Below are positions 8,317-16,535 of a stretch of 32,208 nt of DNA, in pieces. Below the pieces are notes generated by a model. It was not told where the DNA came from. It was given only the letters and a program-made list of their open reading frames with translations, and made no database searches. The DNA lies in contig NZ_LT607431.1 of the NCBI RefSeq assembly GCF_900095225.1, positions 57,214 to 89,421 of the forward strand, written 5' to 3'. How positions within the stretch are numbered: position 1 is the first letter of the stretch; each line of letters begins with the position of its first letter. Both the position numbers and the translations under genes were made by a program. The stretch comes from Pseudomonas sp. UMAB-08. Its GTDB lineage: Bacteria > Pseudomonadota > Gammaproteobacteria > Pseudomonadales > Pseudomonadaceae.

Positions 8317-9693
8317 TTATTCAGGCGCATAGCCGATGGCTGCATAGTCTTGCGCGCCAAACAGCAGTCGATTGAGAGGGCCGGTGATCGCTTCGTCGCT
8401 GCCTTTGAGGTGCAAAGCCGGATCGCCGAGGTGACGACGGTCGATCTCGACTCGCTCGAAACCACGTGCCTTGAGTAGAAACCCAACCAATGCTGGCGGC
8501 ATCGGGTTGCGGTGCGTCGGGTCGATATAGAAGTTGCAGGCGCCGACGATAAGGTTTTCCGGGTTCGGTGTTTCAAACAGCACCACACCACCGGGGCGTA
8601 CCACGCGACGGGCTTCGTCGATCAGACTGATGAACACATGCAGCGGCAAGTGCTCGATGATGTGGAATGCGGTCAGGCCACTGAGGCTGTTGGCCGGCAT
8701 AGCGGCCAGGTATTGCAGGGCATCGCCGACGTAGGCTTCCAAGCCGGCATCGGTGCAGCACTGGATCATGGCGGTGTTGGTATCCACGCCAATAGCCGGG
8801 ATATCGGCTTCTTTAAGCAGTTGCAACCATTCTCCACGGCCACAGCCAAGATCCAACAACGGCTCGGAAAACAACGCAGCGTTGGGCTGGAAGTACGGCA
8901 GATTGGCCTTGAGGCGCTCGCGGATCATTTCCTTGGAGCCACGGAAGTTGGCTTCAAATTCCAGGTACAACTCCGGCGGCATGCCCGATTCTTCTTCGGC
9001 CCGCACCGCGAAGATCGGTTTGGCGCCTGACATCTGTACCTGGGACAGCATCACAGACAGTTCGCGCTGACGTTGTTCCATGCGCTGTTGACGCGTGATC
9101 AGATACTGCTCGTTTTGCTCGATGGCCAGGGCGTGGGTGTACAGGCTTTGATTGGTCTGGTTCTGAATCTGCAGACCCAAGTTGCGCAGGCGCGTGTTGC
9201 CGTCGGCGATGTGGTATTCAAGGGCGGTCATGCGCTCGGGCATGTACCTCAAGGCCTTGCCTATACAAACGATACGCTGCACCCCGGGAATGCGATAGAC
9301 CACGGCACGCACCAACAGGATGACGACGTTCTTCACCGACGCGCCACCGGGACGCTGACGGACACGGGTTAAAAAACCCATAACCCTGGGGTGACCGATG
9401 CACTTGCCGATCACCGGCACGCCACGCAACTTGCTGTACAGGCTCGGCGGTGGAATCTGCGCCTGAGCAGGTTGCTCGTTGCCGATGGTTTCAGCGGCTA
9501 TAGAAGGAGTGTGCCGCTCTGGGGCCAGCGGCAAATACCCCTCAATCTCCATCGGCTCGAAAGCCCGGACCAGATCGTTGGGCAGATTGGCGGAGGACGC
9601 AGACGCGTCTGCATTGGCTGAAACACGCTCATATTCGCGACGATTGACTTCAGCCACGATGTCTTTTTGCAGTTTTTTAAGATCGATAGTCAT
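8317..9693 (-). CDS. SAM-dependent class I methyltransferase, candidate glycan-capping enzyme
   Basis: 458 residues. The C-terminal half is a class I methyltransferase with motif I LLDLGCGRGEW (about 279-289), the following acidic strand end GVDTNTAMI, and FHIIEHLP (motif IV region), typical of Methyltransf_11/23 families. The N-terminal 230 residues are polar and partly helical (QQRMEQRQRELSVMLSQVQ, about 202-220), which suggests a coiled coil that could set oligomerisation or chain-length contacts. In ABC-dependent O-antigen systems such as WbdD/Wzt, a methyltransferase caps the non-reducing end and the Wzt C-terminal domain recognises the cap. Wzt with such a domain is present here, so a capping role is a reasonable inference. 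It opens a three-gene coupled block with the two glycosyltransferase genes. Confidence 0.75.
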   Translation of the reverse strand: MTIDLKKLQKDIVAEVNRREYERVSANADASASSANLPNDLVRAFEPMEIEGYLPLAPERHTPSIAAETIGNEQPAQAQIPPPSLYSKLRGVPVIGKCIGHPRVMGFLTRVRQRPGGASVKNVVILLVRAVVYRIPGVQRIVCIGKALRYMPERMTALEYHIADGNTRLRNLGLQIQNQTNQSLYTHALAIEQNEQYLITRQQRMEQRQRELSVMLSQVQMSGAKPIFAVRAEEESGMPPELYLEFEANFRGSKEMIRERLKANLPYFQPNAALFSEPLLDLGCGRGEWLQLLKEADIPAIGVDTNTAMIQCCTDAGLEAYVGDALQYLAAMPANSLSGLTAFHIIEHLPLHVFISLIDEARRVVRPGGVVLFETPNPENLIVGACNFYIDPTHRNPMPPALVGFLLKARGFERVEIDRRHLGDPALHLKGSDEAITGPLNRLLFGAQDYAAIGYAPE

Positions 9694-9898
9694 TATTTGC
9701 GTTCAAGACCGGTTAATAGCCAGTACATGCTGATGAGTTCGTAACGCTATTGAAGGGCGTTACTTCGAGAATAAGAAGGAGACCATTCTACTCAGGTGAA
9801 GGGCTGGGTGGGAGGTGATTTGTTTTTGATTCGAGCGTTGCATGGGTGGCTGTGAGATATTTCCTTGGTAAGAGCCCGACGGGAGGGGCCTGATATCC

Positions 9899-9937
9899 CT
9901 GACACCGGGCGTCAGCGTCGCTTGCCAACAAGTTGGC
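9899..9937. repeat. REP-like hairpins in the 9694-9945 intergenic region
   Basis: Two adjacent small hairpins, CTGAC-ACCGGGC-GTCAG (9899-9915) and the perfect palindrome GCCAACAAGTTGGC (9924-9937), form an arrangement familiar from Pseudomonas intergenic REP sequences. The rest of the 250-base gap shows no gene. The repeat follows the end of the DUF849 gene and may stabilise or terminate that transcript. Confidence 0.5.
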
Positions 9938-9945
9938 TACAACAG

Positions 9946-10788
9946 TCAAACGCCCAGACGAGTACGAACTTGCTCTGCAGTCGCCAGGGGGCGTTCCAAT
10001 TCTGCGGCCAGGCGCAGGGTGCGTTGGATCAGCGTGCAGTTTCTGGCCGGTTGGGTGCGTTGGGTGTCGAGCCAGAGGTTGTCTTCCAGACCGATGCGTA
10101 CGCCGTCAGTTAGGAGCAGGCCCAGGCCGGTGGCGGTCAGTTGGCTGCGGCCCAGACCGGCGATGGACACGATGCAGTCTTCGGGCAAGGCAGCGAGGAT
10201 CGCAGCCAACTGCAGGGCGTCGGCCTGTGCTCCGGCGATATTTCCCAGCATGACGTTAACGTACAACGGTCGGGTGATGAGGTTTTCCTTGCATAGCACG
10301 CGGACGAAGTTGGCCATGCCCAGATCAAACACTTCCAGCTCCGGCCGAATACCCTTGGCTTGCATACGCGCCGCCAGTTCCCGAATGGTGTCGGGGGCGT
10401 TGACGCTGGCCGACTGGGCGAAGTTGAGCGAGCTGAGGGTCAGGCTGGCCATGTCGGGGCGAGCCCCGCCGTCCAGGTCCAGTACGCGTGCACGGGTTTC
10501 GACATCGGCGGTATACCGCCCGCTGGTGGTGACGCACAGCAGCGCCTGGCGGCCACCGGGCAGTCGGCGGATGTCTTCGATCAGGCGCCCATACGCATCG
10601 GGATTGGGCGTCTGCACGCCTTGAGCATCACGGGCATGCAGGTGCACCATCTGCACGCCCAGCTCAAGGCAACGCGCCACGTCTTCAACTATTTCGCCTT
10701 GGCTGAGGGGCACGTAAGGACTCATTGGGCGGGTTGGAATCGCGCCGGTACAGGCCAGGTTGAGGATCAGCGGGGTGCCGATGCGCAT
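9946..10788 (-). CDS. Beta-keto acid cleavage enzyme family protein (BKACE, DUF849)
   Basis: 280 residues from the ATG at 10788, chosen because GGAGG lies six bases upstream and the start falls one base after the stop of the preceding acyltransferase. The N-terminus LILNLACTGAIPTR and the metal-binding HLHARD motif (about residues 49-54) are characteristic of 3-keto-5-aminohexanoate cleavage enzyme (Kce) and its relatives. Known members condense a beta-keto acid with acetyl-CoA to give acetoacetate plus a new acyl-CoA. The near-zero spacing to a sugar acyltransferase suggests that it supplies an unusual acyl-CoA for N- or O-acylation of the glycan. That coupling is inference; the true substrate is unknown. 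Confidence 0.8.
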   Translation of the reverse strand: MRIGTPLILNLACTGAIPTRPMSPYVPLSQGEIVEDVARCLELGVQMVHLHARDAQGVQTPNPDAYGRLIEDIRRLPGGRQALLCVTTSGRYTADVETRARVLDLDGGARPDMASLTLSSLNFAQSASVNAPDTIRELAARMQAKGIRPELEVFDLGMANFVRVLCKENLITRPLYVNVMLGNIAGAQADALQLAAILAALPEDCIVSIAGLGRSQLTATGLGLLLTDGVRIGLEDNLWLDTQRTQPARNCTLIQRTLRLAAELERPLATAEQVRTRLGV

Positions 10789-10789
10789 G

Positions 10790-11482
10790 TCAGCCTCCGG
10801 TGACTTGCAGGGCGGTGCGGGCGATTTTCTGCGCCGGGTTACCGACATACACACCATCGGCTTCGGTGTCTTTGAGCACTACGGAACCGGCACCGATAAA
10901 GCTGCGCTCAGCAATACGCAGGCCATCGCGCAGCACCGCGCCAAGGCCAATAAACGCTTGCTCACCCACCACCACATTGCCGCCCAGAGTGACACCCGCC
11001 GCCACAAAGGCATGGTCGGCCACCTGGCAGTGATGGGAGATATGCGCGCCGCTGCGGATGATGACGTTACTGCCAATTCGAGCAAACGGCTGAATGATAG
11101 CGTGTTCATAGATCAAGCTGTTTTCACCTATGTGCAGATCCGGCCAGGTGCTAGCACGGCTGGAGACATAGCTGATGAACTCATACCCCATAGCTTTGGC
11201 CTGCTGATAGCGGTCGCGGCGCAGGCCATTGATGGCATGGTAGCCTAGGGGAAACAACAGGCGGACTTTATCGGGCGGGTAGTGCTCGCTAAGGTTTTCA
11301 AAAGACACTACGGGCAAGCCTTCATGACTGGAGACTGACCGATACGAGGCATCTACGGTGAACGCCTGTACTCGATAGAGGCTGTCGTTGGTCAGGCAAA
11401 ACCAGGCAAGACTGGCGAAGGTATCGGCGCCAAATAGCACGACATCGGTGATTTTACCCGGCTCTGTTTTTCTACTCTGCAT
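10790..11482 (-). CDS. NeuD/PglD-like left-handed beta-helix sugar acyltransferase
   Basis: 230 residues. The N-terminal part (about 13-110) is a small Rossmann-like domain (DVVLFGADTFASL). The C-terminal part (about 115-220) is a hexapeptide-repeat left-handed beta-helix: IGENSLIYEHAIIQPFARIG, then HHCQVADHAFVAAGVTLGG, then IGLGAVLRDGLRI. It ends with the usual YVGNPAQKIAR. Such enzymes acylate amino sugars using acyl-CoA, with a conserved histidine as base; H151/H152 in the SHHCQV segment are candidates. It lies between the broken aminotransferase and the DUF849 gene, as expected for N-acylation of the aminodeoxy sugar that the aminotransferase would make. The acyl group is not determined by sequence. 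Confidence 0.8.
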   Translation of the reverse strand: MQSRKTEPGKITDVVLFGADTFASLAWFCLTNDSLYRVQAFTVDASYRSVSSHEGLPVVSFENLSEHYPPDKVRLLFPLGYHAINGLRRDRYQQAKAMGYEFISYVSSRASTWPDLHIGENSLIYEHAIIQPFARIGSNVIIRSGAHISHHCQVADHAFVAAGVTLGGNVVVGEQAFIGLGAVLRDGLRIAERSFIGAGSVVLKDTEADGVYVGNPAQKIARTALQVTGG

Positions 11483-11499
11483 CCGTTGCCCACTACAGG

Positions 11500-12600
11500 T
11501 TATTCAAAGTCGCCAAGAGCTTGCTGCAAGGCAAACACCACTCGCTCGCACTGGGCTGGGGTTATCCCCGCGAACCAGGGCACACCCACGGTCTGTTCAC
11601 TCAAGTATGCGGTGACCGGCAGCTCATCGCCGTCGGGCCCACACGTCATGCAACGAGCGAACGCCGGGTGGTGTTGCAGGGACGGACAGTACCAGCGGCG
11701 GGTCTGAATGCCCATCCCTGCCAGTATCGAAACCACACCAGCGACAGGCGCAGACAGGCCGATGCTCAAGGTTGCAGGCAGGTCAGAGGCGGCAAAACCC
11801 TGCTACAGCCTGACGCCTGGCACAATACGCAATGCCGTGGCATAACGTTGCCAAAGTCCCTGACGGAGCGCCTTTTGCTCGGGCCAACAAGCCCATTGCG
11901 CCAGACCGATGGCGGCGGCGTATTCGGAGAGTTTAGCGTTGGTGCCCAGCACTTCCACAACCGCGTTCTCAAAGCCAAAGTTCGATAAGCGTCGAACACT
12001 CTTTGCCAAGGTAGTATCGCGAGTAACCAGTGCGCCACCCTCCCCAATGCCAAACGGTTTAGTGGCGTGAAAACTGAAGGCCACGCTGGCCCGAGCGCCA
12101 ATCCGTTGATTACCGAAAGCACCAGCAGCATCGATCAAGACCGGGATGCCGGTTTCTTCGACGAAGGCATCCCATGCCTCAACGTCAACCGGGCAGCCAA
12201 AGGTCGCGACAGGTATTACCAGCGCCAGAGCGTGATGTTGCGCAACGCGACGAGCGATGTCAGGTGTCAGTTGCCAGGTGCCCGGCGCGACGTCGGAAAA
12301 AATCGGCTGTAAACCGTTACGCACTGCCGCACTGGCCGTGGCTGCAAAGGTGAACGCGGGCACCAGCACTTGGCTTGCAGGGGCTAAGTTCAGGACCGCG
12401 ATACCTATTTCCAGCGCTGCAGTGCCGCTGCTGAAGCTGACGACCTGCGCGGCGGGCCATTGGCTGCTCAGGGCCGCTTCAAACTCATGAACCAGTGGCC
12501 CGAAGTTGGTGTAGCAGTGTGTCGCGTCAATGCGCCTCAGCCACGGCAGCAGCATTTCAGCGGTTGGAAGGTCGGGAACCAGTACGGGAATCAGCGTCAT
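11500..12600 (-). pseudogene. DegT/DnrJ/EryC1-family sugar aminotransferase interrupted by one amber codon
   Basis: The reading frame runs from ATG at 12600 (overlapping the upstream stop region) to 11500, 366 codons, and is interrupted only by TAG at 11805-11803 (codon 266). The frame is otherwise continuous: the codons after the stop read QGFAASDLPATLSIGL and lead into a typical C-terminal domain (VGVPWFAGITPAQCERVV). Family features are visible: SFSSGTAALEIGI, the cofactor segment VLIDAAGAFG, and the PLP-lysine motif SFHATKPFGIGEGGAL. The expected reaction is PLP/glutamate-dependent amination of a keto-sugar nucleotide. With gmd present, GDP-4-keto-6-deoxymannose is a plausible substrate (perosamine-type product), although the HATK lysine context differs from the GNKT of classical perosamine synthases. 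The lesion fits a single CAG-to-TAG change. Confidence 0.8.
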
Positions 12601-12601
12601 G

Positions 12602-14862
12602 TCAGACACGCTCGTCTCTCGACCATACAGCCTCGACCGGCACCTCGAAATGCTCGGCTGACAGCTCGGCGCACCAGCGTTGCCACATCATCCGCAAACC
12701 GACTTCAAGACCGCGCGCAACAGTGGTTGCCTGCCGCCACGGCGAGGCCTGCCAGCGGGCACGCATGCCTGCACGCAAACGGGCCAGCGCGTCAAGGTCG
12801 GTGGCGTGCTGAACGGCCAGGCGCACGAAGCTTTCCACATCATCGGCTACCCAGTCGCCCAGCCCGGTACGCCCCAATACCGCCGCACTCTGGCAGTGTG
12901 CGCGAGACGGACCGCGTAAAGTGACCACCGGCACGCCCATCCACAACGCATGATTGGTGGTGGTGCCGCCTGTGTACGGCCAGGTATCAAGGATGATGTC
13001 GACCTGCTGATGCAGGGCCAAGTATTCATTGAGACTGACGCGGGGCAGAACCCGAACCCGTTCGGGTGCAATACCGTGCTGGGCAAACCGTGCGATCAGG
13101 TACTGACCCAAGGCGTCGGTGTCTACATGCCCCAACAGCAAATGCGAACCCGGCACGCCGCACAGCACCCGACTCCAGGCCGCGAACACAGCATCGCCCA
13201 ATTTGCTGATGCGATTGAAGCTGGCAAAGGTGATATGGCCGTTGTGCAGGGCGGGCAGCGCGTTAACCGGCGGCGCGCTCGGAGCTGGAGCAAACGCGCC
13301 GGTGGACGGCAAGCGGGCGAAGCGCTCAGTGTAGTAACGCTCGTAAAGGCCATGGGGTGCGTTGAACGGGTCGCAGATTAGGTAGTCGATGGCGCTCATC
13401 CCCGTGGTACCGGGGTAGCCAATCCAAGTGGCCTGCACCGGTGCCGGTTTGCGCGCAAAGGTCAGCAACCGATTGAATTCGGTATGCCCTGACAGGTCAA
13501 TCAGGATGTCGATGCCATCGGCACGAATTTGCGCGGCCAGCTCGTCATCGCTCAGCGCGGCCACTTTGCGCCAGTGGGGCACGAGCTGGCGCAAGCGCAA
13601 GGTTATGGCGTCTTCCAGTGGGCTATTGGCATACACCCACAACTCCAGAACGGCCGGGTCGAGTCTGGCCCAGACCGGCTCGACAAAGTGCGCAACGGCG
13701 TGGTTGCGCAGATCTCCCGAAACAAACCCAACACGCAAGCGGCGTTGCGGATCACCATTATTGCCGTGGGCTTGCCAATGAGTGCGTAGCGGTTTTTCAA
13801 AGCAGTCGGCAAACCCGATATGCGCGGCCAGGATCTCGGCGGGCGATTGCATTTCATCGTGCATTAACAGAAACAACAAAGTGCTGTGAGTCTTGACGTC
13901 GTCGGGCCGCAAGACGATGACCCGGCGAAAAGCACTAATAGCATCCTCAACGTAACCTTGTTTTTGCCGAGCTGTACCGAGGATCATCAGTGCATCGGGA
14001 TCATCTGGGTTGATTGCCAGCGCCTGTTCGGCATGTATTTGTGCCTGGCATGGCAGGTTTTGCTGATTAAGCACCGCACCTAGGTTGATCAATGCCGGAA
14101 ACAGTACAGGGTTAATGCCCAGCGCTTGGCGATAAGTGCTGATCGCTTCGTCCAGGCGGTCCAACGCCTTGAGAGCATTGCCGCGATTGACTAGCGCGCC
14201 CAGATGCGCGGGGGCGATAAGCAATGCCTGCTCAGCCATGCTCAGGGCTTGTCCCGGGTTATTGAGAGCCAGCAGGCAGACGCAAAAATTGGAGTACACG
14301 TCTGCTGAGTTCGGGTGTAGGTCAATGGCCTGCTGATAGACCGCAGCGGCCTCTTGCAACTTGCCCTGATGACGAAGGATCACCGCCAGATTGCCCAGTG
14401 CATTGGCGTCGCCGGGCAGTCGCTCAAGCACCGACCTTACCGCAACAACCGCTTCATCCCAGCGGCCCTGCTCAAACAGACTGGCCAATTGGTCCATTTC
14501 ATCGGGGACGCGAGCAGCGTGTAAAACAGCGGTGAATCGACTGTTGAGGGACTGCCTGTATTGCACGGGGCGGCGCCCAGCAGTTGCTCGGCCTGAGTAA
14601 GCTGACCCGCGCCAATCAAGGCCTGCACATAGCTCAGCCAGAATTGCTCGATGCTAGGGTCAGCATCCAGCGCGCGCTTGAACAATGGCAGTGCCACTGT
14701 GGGCGCATTAGTGATCAGGGCCAAAAGGCCAAGGTTATGGTTGGCATTGGGATGGTGAGGCAGGGCTTGTAGGATGGCTCGATACAGGCGCTCAGCCTCC
14801 TGCAATTGCCCGGCACGATGCAGGGTTATCGCTTGCTGCAAGACCTGTTCGTAGGTAAGCAT
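12602..14862 (-). pseudogene. TPR/SPINDLY-type O-GlcNAc-transferase-like gene with a frameshift
   Basis: Two overlapping frames together encode one protein of about 750 residues. The first part (from ATG 14862, MLTYEQVLQQAITLHRAGQL) holds TPR repeats and drifts out of frame near 14504-14507, where a C4 run on the minus strand needs one more C to join the next frame (restoring ...SPDEMDQLASLFEQGRW). The second part has about six more TPRs and a GT41 catalytic domain: LRVGFVSGDLRNHAVAHFVE, LIDLSGHTEFNRL, QATWIGYPGTTGMSAIDYLI, ITFASFNRISKL and ILDTWPYTGGTTTNHALWMG. Bacterial relatives transfer sugars to proteins, or act in surface-glycan loci. The larger frame alone (about 650 residues, open from 14566) keeps TPRs and the full catalytic domain, so a shortened protein could still be made. 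The start lies directly beside the IscB element end. Confidence 0.75.
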
Positions 14863-14870
14863 GGTATCGA

Positions 14871-16217
14871 TCATCCTTTTGCGCGGGAAACCTCGGCCTT
14901 CTGGCCGGGGAGGGATAGCGCTGACAGCAACGCTGTCCCAGTTCTCGCATCTCCTTTTGGAAAAGCTATCCTTGAGTAACCGTAGCCATCGCTACGTTGA
15001 ATGAGCCGGCAGTGGCGGTGTGCAATATACCTTGTACGACATCGACGGAGGCTTGAATATTGACGCTCCCCGTGCCCCGAACGGTGACTCGCCTGATATG
15101 GCTGCCCGTCTTCTTACCTGTCGGGACCTCCGTGCGCACCAGGTCACCCGTCTGGAAGCCATACACACGCTTGCTGCGGGTCAGGTAGCCACGCGGGAAG
15201 CCGAACTTGTCGAGCAGGATCCGTTGGTAACTGCCTCGGCCGGTGCACTTCACGGTCAGGGTAGGCTTTTGCTAGGCTTGGACCGCGGCAACCTCGCCGA
15301 CGCATGCCGCATCCAGGGCATGGGTTTTCGGGATGCCCAGCTGCATACGGTTGAATTTAGTGCGGCCACCGGAGCCAGTTCCACAGGCAATTCCGTGGAC
15401 GTAAGTGCCGTCACCGATGCCCAGCGCGTCGCGTTGACCGCTGCAGCATCCTTAAGCGGCCGCTTGGCCTGTGCCTGGATCCGCGCCAGGCGGGCCTTGT
15501 CTTTGATGAAGACCTCGAGCGGCAGTGCCGCCTTGCGGGTGTTGCAGGGCACACAGGCAACCCTGTTCGAACCGCCACGCGCCCGGGGCACCAGGTGATC
15601 AATGTTGAGTGGCACATTCTCGGCGTCGCAGAAACAACACTTCCGATTCCACTTGACCAGGAGGTACTCGCGCACCTCGAAGCCGGTCAGCGTGCCGCGC
15701 TGGTATTCGACACCGGAGATTTCCGGATTCTTCAGGGCTTGCACGTCGAAGCGCACAAGCTCAGAACTCACAGCGATCACCGGCGCGCAGCGTCGGAGGC
15801 GCTTGACCCAGGACCTGGTCGTGTCAACCCTGTGCTGCAGCAACGGCGCCAGCCAGCCGTCAGGACGGGTTCGGTTCAGAAAGCGGGGTGCGCGGTCAGC
15901 GTTTCGCTTATTTTCCGGCCACGATGGACCAGCTCGAAGAGGTTGAGAGCGGCGGCACCTCGCTGGATTTCTCCGGTCGAGGCGTCGAGATGGTCAGTGT
16001 CTCGGACCAGCGCCAGCCCGGTGGCTTTGCTGCCGGGGTCGAGCTTGATACGCAGGGGTTGCACGGTGCAGGAGTCAACCGTGCGGTCGACGAGCCGGAG
16101 GACGAAGGGCGCTACGCGATGAACCCGCGCACGTCCACGCTCGAGCAACAGCCTCACGCGCTTCTCGCTGCACGGCATCAACGCCTTGCCCGACTTGTCC
16201 AGCACAAATACCGCCAT
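14871..16217 (-). pseudogene. iscB: iscB RNA-guided nuclease relic with multiple lesions
   Basis: The frames read in order as IscB. They show the N-terminal PLMP-type domain (SGKALMPCSEKRVRLLLERG), RuvC-I (IKLDPGSKATGLAL), RuvC-II (SSELVRFD), HNH (CFCDAENVPLNIDHLVPRAR), RuvC-III (HALDAACVG, read in the shifted frame) and the C-terminal domain. Lesions inferred against my memory of the family are: loss of most of the arginine-rich bridge helix with a frameshift at about 15889-15894; loss of about five residues after GGSNR in the HNH (about 15557-15562), removing the usual Asn segment; a one-base loss at about 15368-15373; TAG at 15274-15272; and a two-base gain at about 15018-15022. The last frame then runs to TGA at 14873-14871. 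Active IscB nicks or cuts DNA guided by omega-RNA. This copy should be inactive. Confidence 0.9.
14891..14910 (-). repeat. Right-end hairpin of the IscB element
   Basis: The imperfect palindrome CCTCGGCCTTCTGGCCGGGG (plus strand) matches 16498-16517 at 19 of 20 positions in the same orientation. It lies inside the last codons of the ancestral iscB frame and about 30 bases before the start of the TPR gene. Confidence 0.75.
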
Positions 16218-16535
16218 TGCAGCTCCTGGGTCAATCCTGCCGGAAAACGTCCGGTGCGTTGCTGCCCTTATGGGCCTTGTGACGAGAGCCTTGCGGCTCC
16301 GCTCCCCTCGACCATGTTGTGCAGCAGGTGGTGAGTGAGCTCACCGGTCACAGCCCGTTTCGTGCCAAGCCGGGGCTTGTCTGCTGCTGTGACTTCCAGA
16401 GCGCCAGACTGAGGAAGCATCTGGCGGTGGGTCTACTCTTCTGCACAACGCTGCGCCTTCCGGCGCGAGGTCTGGTCAACCTCAGGCTTTTAGCAAGCCT
16501 CGGCCTTCAGGCCGGGGTGGTTGACCCTGTCTCTC
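16218..16535 (-). ncRNA. omega-RNA (HEARO-type) upstream of iscB
   Basis: The roughly 318 bases directly 5' of iscB on the minus strand have no ORF but strong pairing potential. An outer helix GGTCAACC (16526-16519) pairs with GGTTGACC (16481-16474) and encloses the hairpin at 16517-16498 and an AAAAGCC loop segment. A GCGCC-GGAA-GGCGC hairpin and several further stems follow, ending close to the iscB start. This layout matches the HEARO RNA/omega-RNA class, in which the guide is the flanking DNA at the 5' end. Here the guide would be the last bases of wzt and the few bases after it. Unlike the nuclease gene, the RNA segment shows no obvious break. Confidence 0.75.
16498..16517 (-). repeat. 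Left-end hairpin of the IscB element, also first omega-RNA stem-loop
   Basis: CCTCGGCCTTCAGGCCGGGG on the plus strand, enclosed by the GGTCAACC/GGTTGACC helix. It is the partner of the 14891-14910 repeat. Confidence 0.75.

Larger units (their letters stand above)
14875..16530 (-). mobile_element. IscB (OMEGA/HEARO) element, non-autonomous, decayed nuclease
   Basis: About 1.65 kb lies between the end of wzt and the start of the TPR gene. It holds, in minus-strand order, a structured non-coding segment (16535-16218), the iscB relic (16217-14871), and nearly identical 20-base hairpins at both ends in the same orientation (16498-16517 and 14891-14910, 19 of 20 bases equal). Subterminal hairpins of this type are recognised by IS200/IS605 Y1 transposases. 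No TnpA gene is present, so the element would need transposase in trans. Exact ends are not certain; an empty-site comparison would fix them. Confidence 0.8.

Noticed and set aside
15020..15598. 192-codon plus-strand ORF
   Set aside because: It is antisense to the iscB relic and carries none of the recognisable domains.
15256..15843. HNH protein as a group II intron or homing endonuclease
   Set aside because: Neighbouring frames give the PLMP domain, RuvC-I to III and a HEARO-type RNA in IscB order, and there is no reverse transcriptase or intron domain V.
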